Source: Bacillota bacterium
Lineage (GTDB): Bacteria; Bacillota_I; Bacilli_A; ML615J-28; CAG-698
DNA: 64,000 bases
Reading direction: 5' to 3'
Assembly: GCA_016280895.1 (NCBI GenBank)
Contig: JAEEHM010000093.1
Location: 38,750-102,749, forward strand
Below, piece by piece: positions 60,445 through 64,000 of this stretch. The notes beneath the pieces are model-generated. The model did not search any database. It saw only the letters and a program-made list of their open reading frames with translations, and was not told the DNA's origin. How positions within the stretch are numbered: the stretch's first letter is position 1; each line of letters begins with the position of its first letter. The translations under genes were made by a program, and so were the position numbers.

Positions 60445-61866
60445 ATGGATGATAAATTAATTTTTGAAAAGTCTTCTAATTCTAGAATTGCTTATGACTT
60501 TGCTGAATATGAACATAAATATGCATTAAGCGATAAATATCAAAGAAAAGAAGAATTATTATTCCCTGAAGTTAGTGAACTTGATGTTGTAAGACACTTT
60601 ACTAATCTATCAAAAAAGAACTTTGGTGTTGATGAAGGATTTTATCCATTAGGTTCATGTACAATGAAATATAATCCTAAAATCAATGAAGAATTAGCAG
60701 GACTTAGACAGTTCAACAATGTTCATCCTCTACAAGATGAAAAAACAGTCCAAGGATGCTTAGAGATTTATTATAATACTTCAAAATTATTAGAAGAAAT
60801 TACTGGAATGGCTAAATTCAGTTTTGCACCTTGCGCAGGAGCACATGGAGAATTAACTGGCTTAATGGTAATGAAGAAATATTTTGAAGAAAGAGGCGAA
60901 TTCAATCGTAAAAAAGTAATCGTACCTGTCAGTGCCCATGGTACAAACCCAGCATCAGCTGCAGTCTGTGGTTTTGAAATCGCAGTATGTAACTGTGTGA
61001 GTGATGGCTGTGTTGATGTTGAGATGCTAAAAGGAATGTTAGATGAAAATGTAGCAGGTATAATGCTTACAAATCCATCTACCTTAGGTATTTTTGAAAA
61101 AGATATTCTAACAATCTCTAAATTAGTTCATAAAAATGGTAGTTTAATGTATTATGATGGTGCTAATTTAAATGCAGTATTAGGCTATGTTAAAACAATC
61201 GATATGGGCTTTGATATTATGCACATCAATTTACATAAAACTTTCTCAACTCCACATGGTGGTGGAGGACCAGGAAGTGGTCCAGTTGGTGTAAGAGAAG
61301 ATTTAGTTAAATATTTACCTAATCCAATTGTGGAAAAGAAGAATGATAAATATCATTTTGTGTATTCTAAGAAATCAATTGGAAAAGTTTCAACATTCTA
61401 TGGTAATTTCAATGTTGTAATAAAAGCATATGCTTATATTTTATCCTTAGGTAAAGAACATATTTCTGATGTATCACGCCTTGCAGTATTAAACGCAAAT
61501 TACATCAAGGAATCTCTAAAAGATGAATATATTCTTCCAATTGATAGACATTGTAAGCATGAAGTAGTATTTGATGGAATCAAAGATCATAAGGTATCAA
61601 CACTTGATATTGCGAAGAGATTGTTAGATTATGGCTATCATCCACCTACAATCTACTTCCCACTATTATTCCATGAAACTTTAATGATTGAACCAACTGA
61701 AAATGAATCAAAGGAAACACTTGATGGCTTCATTAATGTTATGAAGAAAATTGCACATGAAGACATTGAAGTATTAAAGACTGCACCACATACTACAATC
61801 GTAAGAAGATTAGATGATGTTAAAGCAGCAAGATTCCCTAAAGTAAAATATAGAGATCTATTATAA
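60445..61866 (+). CDS. gcvPB: glycine dehydrogenase subunit 2
   Basis: 'YPLGSCTMKYNPKINE', 'INLHKTFSTPHGGGGPGSGPVGV'. Confidence 0.95.
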   Translation: MDDKLIFEKSSNSRIAYDFAEYEHKYALSDKYQRKEELLFPEVSELDVVRHFTNLSKKNFGVDEGFYPLGSCTMKYNPKINEELAGLRQFNNVHPLQDEKTVQGCLEIYYNTSKLLEEITGMAKFSFAPCAGAHGELTGLMVMKKYFEERGEFNRKKVIVPVSAHGTNPASAAVCGFEIAVCNCVSDGCVDVEMLKGMLDENVAGIMLTNPSTLGIFEKDILTISKLVHKNGSLMYYDGANLNAVLGYVKTIDMGFDIMHINLHKTFSTPHGGGGPGSGPVGVREDLVKYLPNPIVEKKNDKYHFVYSKKSIGKVSTFYGNFNVVIKAYAYILSLGKEHISDVSRLAVLNANYIKESLKDEYILPIDRHCKHEVVFDGIKDHKVSTLDIAKRLLDYGYHPPTIYFPLLFHETLMIEPTENESKETLDGFINVMKKIAHEDIEVLKTAPHTTIVRRLDDVKAARFPKVKYRDLL

Positions 61867-61876
61867 TGGTACATAT

Positions 61877-63187
61877 ATGAAAGAATATGATGTTATTATC
61901 ATCGGTGCTGGCCCAGGGGGATATGAAACAGCACTATATGCGAAAGAACAAGGTTTAAGTGTTTTACTTATTGAGAAAGATAAATTAGGGGGAACTTGTT
62001 TAAATAGAGGTTGTATTCCTACAAAAACTTATAATGCTATTGCGAAAGAAGTCAATGATTTAAAAAAAGCAGGTGATGTAGGAATAGATGCTAACTTTAA
62101 TTTTGATTTTTCTAAAGCAAAACAAAGAAAAGATAAGGTAGTAGAAGAATTAGTTAATGGAATTAATTTCTTAATTAATAAAAGTGGTGTTGAATTAGTA
62201 AATGGATGTGCTAAATTAGTAGATAAAAACACTGTAAAAGTAAGTGATGAAACATATTTTGGTAAAAATATCATCATTGCAACAGGTAGTTCTAATTTAA
62301 ACACAATCATCAAAGGTAGTGAAAAAGCCCTTGATTCAACATCTTTATTAGATTTAGAAGAATTACCAAGTGGTTTAGCTATTATTGGTGGTGGTGTAAT
62401 TGGTGTAGAAATGGCATCAATATTTAAATCATTTGGAGTAAATGTTACAATATTTGAAGGGCTTGATTCAATCCTTGCTAACATTGATAAAGAATTATCA
62501 AGGCGTATTAGTTCTTATTTAACAAGAAGTGGTATTAAGATCAATACAAAAACATTAGTAGAAGAAATCAAAGAAGCTTCAATTGTATACCAAAAGAATG
62601 GTGAAACATTAGAAGAATCATTTGATAAAATCTTACTTTCAATTGGAAGATGTCCAAATATTAAAGATATTGGCCTAGATGAAGTAGGTATAGAATATAC
62701 TAAAAAAGGTATTATCACAGATGATAATTTCAAAACTAATATTGATAATATTTATGCAATTGGTGATTGCAATGGTAAAACAATGTTAGCACACTATGCA
62801 TCATTTAGTGGAATGGTCGCAATTGATAATATCTTAGGTAATGATACAAAGAAATATCCATGTCCAAGTGCAATTTTCTCAATACCTGAAATTGCGAGTG
62901 TTGGTTTAACTGAAGAAGAATTAAAATCACAACAAATAGAATATAAAGCTAATAAAGTGATGTATCGAAGCAATGGTAAAGCACTGGCATTAAATGAGAC
63001 TGAAGGTTTTATTAAAACATTGATTGTAGATGATAAATTAGTTGGATGTCATATAATTGGTTATGATGCATCTACTTTAATCCATGAAGCAATGCTTTTA
63101 ATGAATTGTGATGTAAATTGTAGTGCCGCAAAGAAATTTATCTTTGCACACCCAACACTTAGTGAATTATTTAAGAATAGTTTGTAA
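61877..63187 (+). CDS. lpdA: dihydrolipoyl dehydrogenase
   Basis: 'IIGAGPGGYETALYA', 'GGTCLNRGCIPTK', 'YAIGDCNGKTMLAHYAS'. Confidence 0.93.
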   Translation: MKEYDVIIIGAGPGGYETALYAKEQGLSVLLIEKDKLGGTCLNRGCIPTKTYNAIAKEVNDLKKAGDVGIDANFNFDFSKAKQRKDKVVEELVNGINFLINKSGVELVNGCAKLVDKNTVKVSDETYFGKNIIIATGSSNLNTIIKGSEKALDSTSLLDLEELPSGLAIIGGGVIGVEMASIFKSFGVNVTIFEGLDSILANIDKELSRRISSYLTRSGIKINTKTLVEEIKEASIVYQKNGETLEESFDKILLSIGRCPNIKDIGLDEVGIEYTKKGIITDDNFKTNIDNIYAIGDCNGKTMLAHYASFSGMVAIDNILGNDTKKYPCPSAIFSIPEIASVGLTEEELKSQQIEYKANKVMYRSNGKALALNETEGFIKTLIVDDKLVGCHIIGYDASTLIHEAMLLMNCDVNCSAAKKFIFAHPTLSELFKNSL

Positions 63188-63193
63188 AAATGA

Positions 63194-63226
63194 GATGTTA
63201 CATAATTAATGTAACATTTCTTTTTT
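63194..63226 (+). terminator. rho-independent terminator
   Basis: GATGTTACAT-AATTA-ATGTAACATTTC + TTTTTTT. Confidence 0.75.
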
Positions 63227-63363
63227 TATTCCTAAAAATAGATTAAATTATGAAAGCGTTATTTTTTATATTACAAGATTGTTTTATTGAAAAAAATGTA
63301 AAAAAATGGTAAAATATAAAAGGAATTAAAAAAGGTAATTTATATTACCTATAAGGAGGAAAT

Positions 63364-64000
63364 ATGTTTAAAAATTCTGATTTAAAACAATATGGAATCA
63401 ATGATGTGAAAGAAGTTATTTATAATCCATCTTATGATTTCTTATACGAAGAAGAAATGAAACCTGAATTAACTGGCTATGATAAAGGCCAATTAACTGA
63501 ATTAGGTGCTGTTAATGTAATGACTGGTATTTATACAGGTCGTAGCCCTAAGGACAAATTTATTGTATTTGATGATACTACTAAAGAAGGTGCACCAGGA
63601 GAAGTTTGGTGGACTACTGAAGGATATAAGAACGATAACCATAAAGCATCAATTGAAGCTTGGAATGAATGCAAGAAGATTGCGTTAAACCAATTATCTG
63701 GAAAGAGATTATTTGTAGTTGATGCATTCTGTGGTGCTAATAAAGATACAAGAATGGCTGTTAGATTTATCATGGAAGTTGCTTGGCAAGCACATTTCGT
63801 AAGAAATATGTTTATTAAGCCAACTAAGGAAGAAGAAGAAAACTTCAAACCTGATTTCATGGTATACACTGCATCAAAAGCTAAGGTTGAAAATTATAAA
63901 GAATTAGGATTAAATTCTGAAACTTCAGATTTATTCAATGTAACAAGTCGTGAACAAATCATTTTAAATTCTTGGTATGGTGGTGAAATGAAGAAAGGTA
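63364..64000 (+). CDS. pckA: phosphoenolpyruvate carboxykinase (ATP), truncated by window end
   Basis: '[22 protein letters not shown]', '[38 protein letters not shown]'; open to window end. Confidence 0.93.
   Translation, partial: MFKNSDLKQYGINDVKEVIYNPSYDFLYEEEMKPELTGYDKGQLTELGAVNVMTGIYTGRSPKDKFIVFDDTTKEGAPGEVWWTTEGYKNDNHKASIEAWNECKKIALNQLSGKRLFVVDAFCGANKDTRMAVRFIMEVAWQAHFVRNMFIKPTKEEEENFKPDFMVYTASKAKVENYKELGLNSETSDLFNVTSREQIILNSWYGGEMKKG

Noticed and set aside
57623-63187. gcvT-H-PA-PB-lpd cluster next to lplA checked for anything unusual
   Set aside because: Ordinary glycine cleavage operon with expected gene order and intact motifs; no glycine riboswitch or inserted gene seen.

Overview
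AT-rich window, probably from a Firmicutes/Bacilli-like (Erysipelotrichia- or Mollicutes-like) chromosome. Layout: (1) 1-10.55 kb is the end of a capsule/exopolysaccharide locus: FemAB-like protein, glycosyltransferases, EpsG-like polymerase, pyruvyltransferase, Wzx flippase, CapE/CapF/CapG-like trio. (2) 10.6-32.4 kb is a dense accessory island with about ten separate defence or toxin-type modules: 4-TM+DGQHR pair, AbiH-like, a two-gene TM/'NNG-motif' pair, a PD-(D/E)XK protein, a PHP-ABC ATPase (TrlF-like), AAA+RloB-like, Fic, a DAC-like sensor protein, an AAA ATPase, and a type III ToxIN system with its 37-nt repeat antitoxin RNA. These are interspersed with truncated 3' ends of capsule genes (ugd twice, wecB once) and IS21-like debris. 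(3) 32.5-64 kb is mostly housekeeping: zur/znu with a Zur-type box, a lysine riboswitch with an NhaC-type transporter, eno, dapF, rsmB-rlmN-rsgA-rpe, pntAA/AB/B, alr, lplA-gcvT-H-PA-PB-lpd, pckA. Two accessory inserts interrupt this part: a SatD/DUF3307 cassette followed by a duplicated eno 3' end, and an XRE/ImmA-like/PIN cassette. The strongest unusual signals are: a recurring 'cargo followed by duplicated host-gene 3' tail' architecture; two arrays of three evenly spaced inverted repeats overlapping accessory promoters; a structured intergenic ncRNA with consensus promoter and terminator; and several two-gene systems that may be undescribed. All family assignments were made by reading motifs, with no database search.
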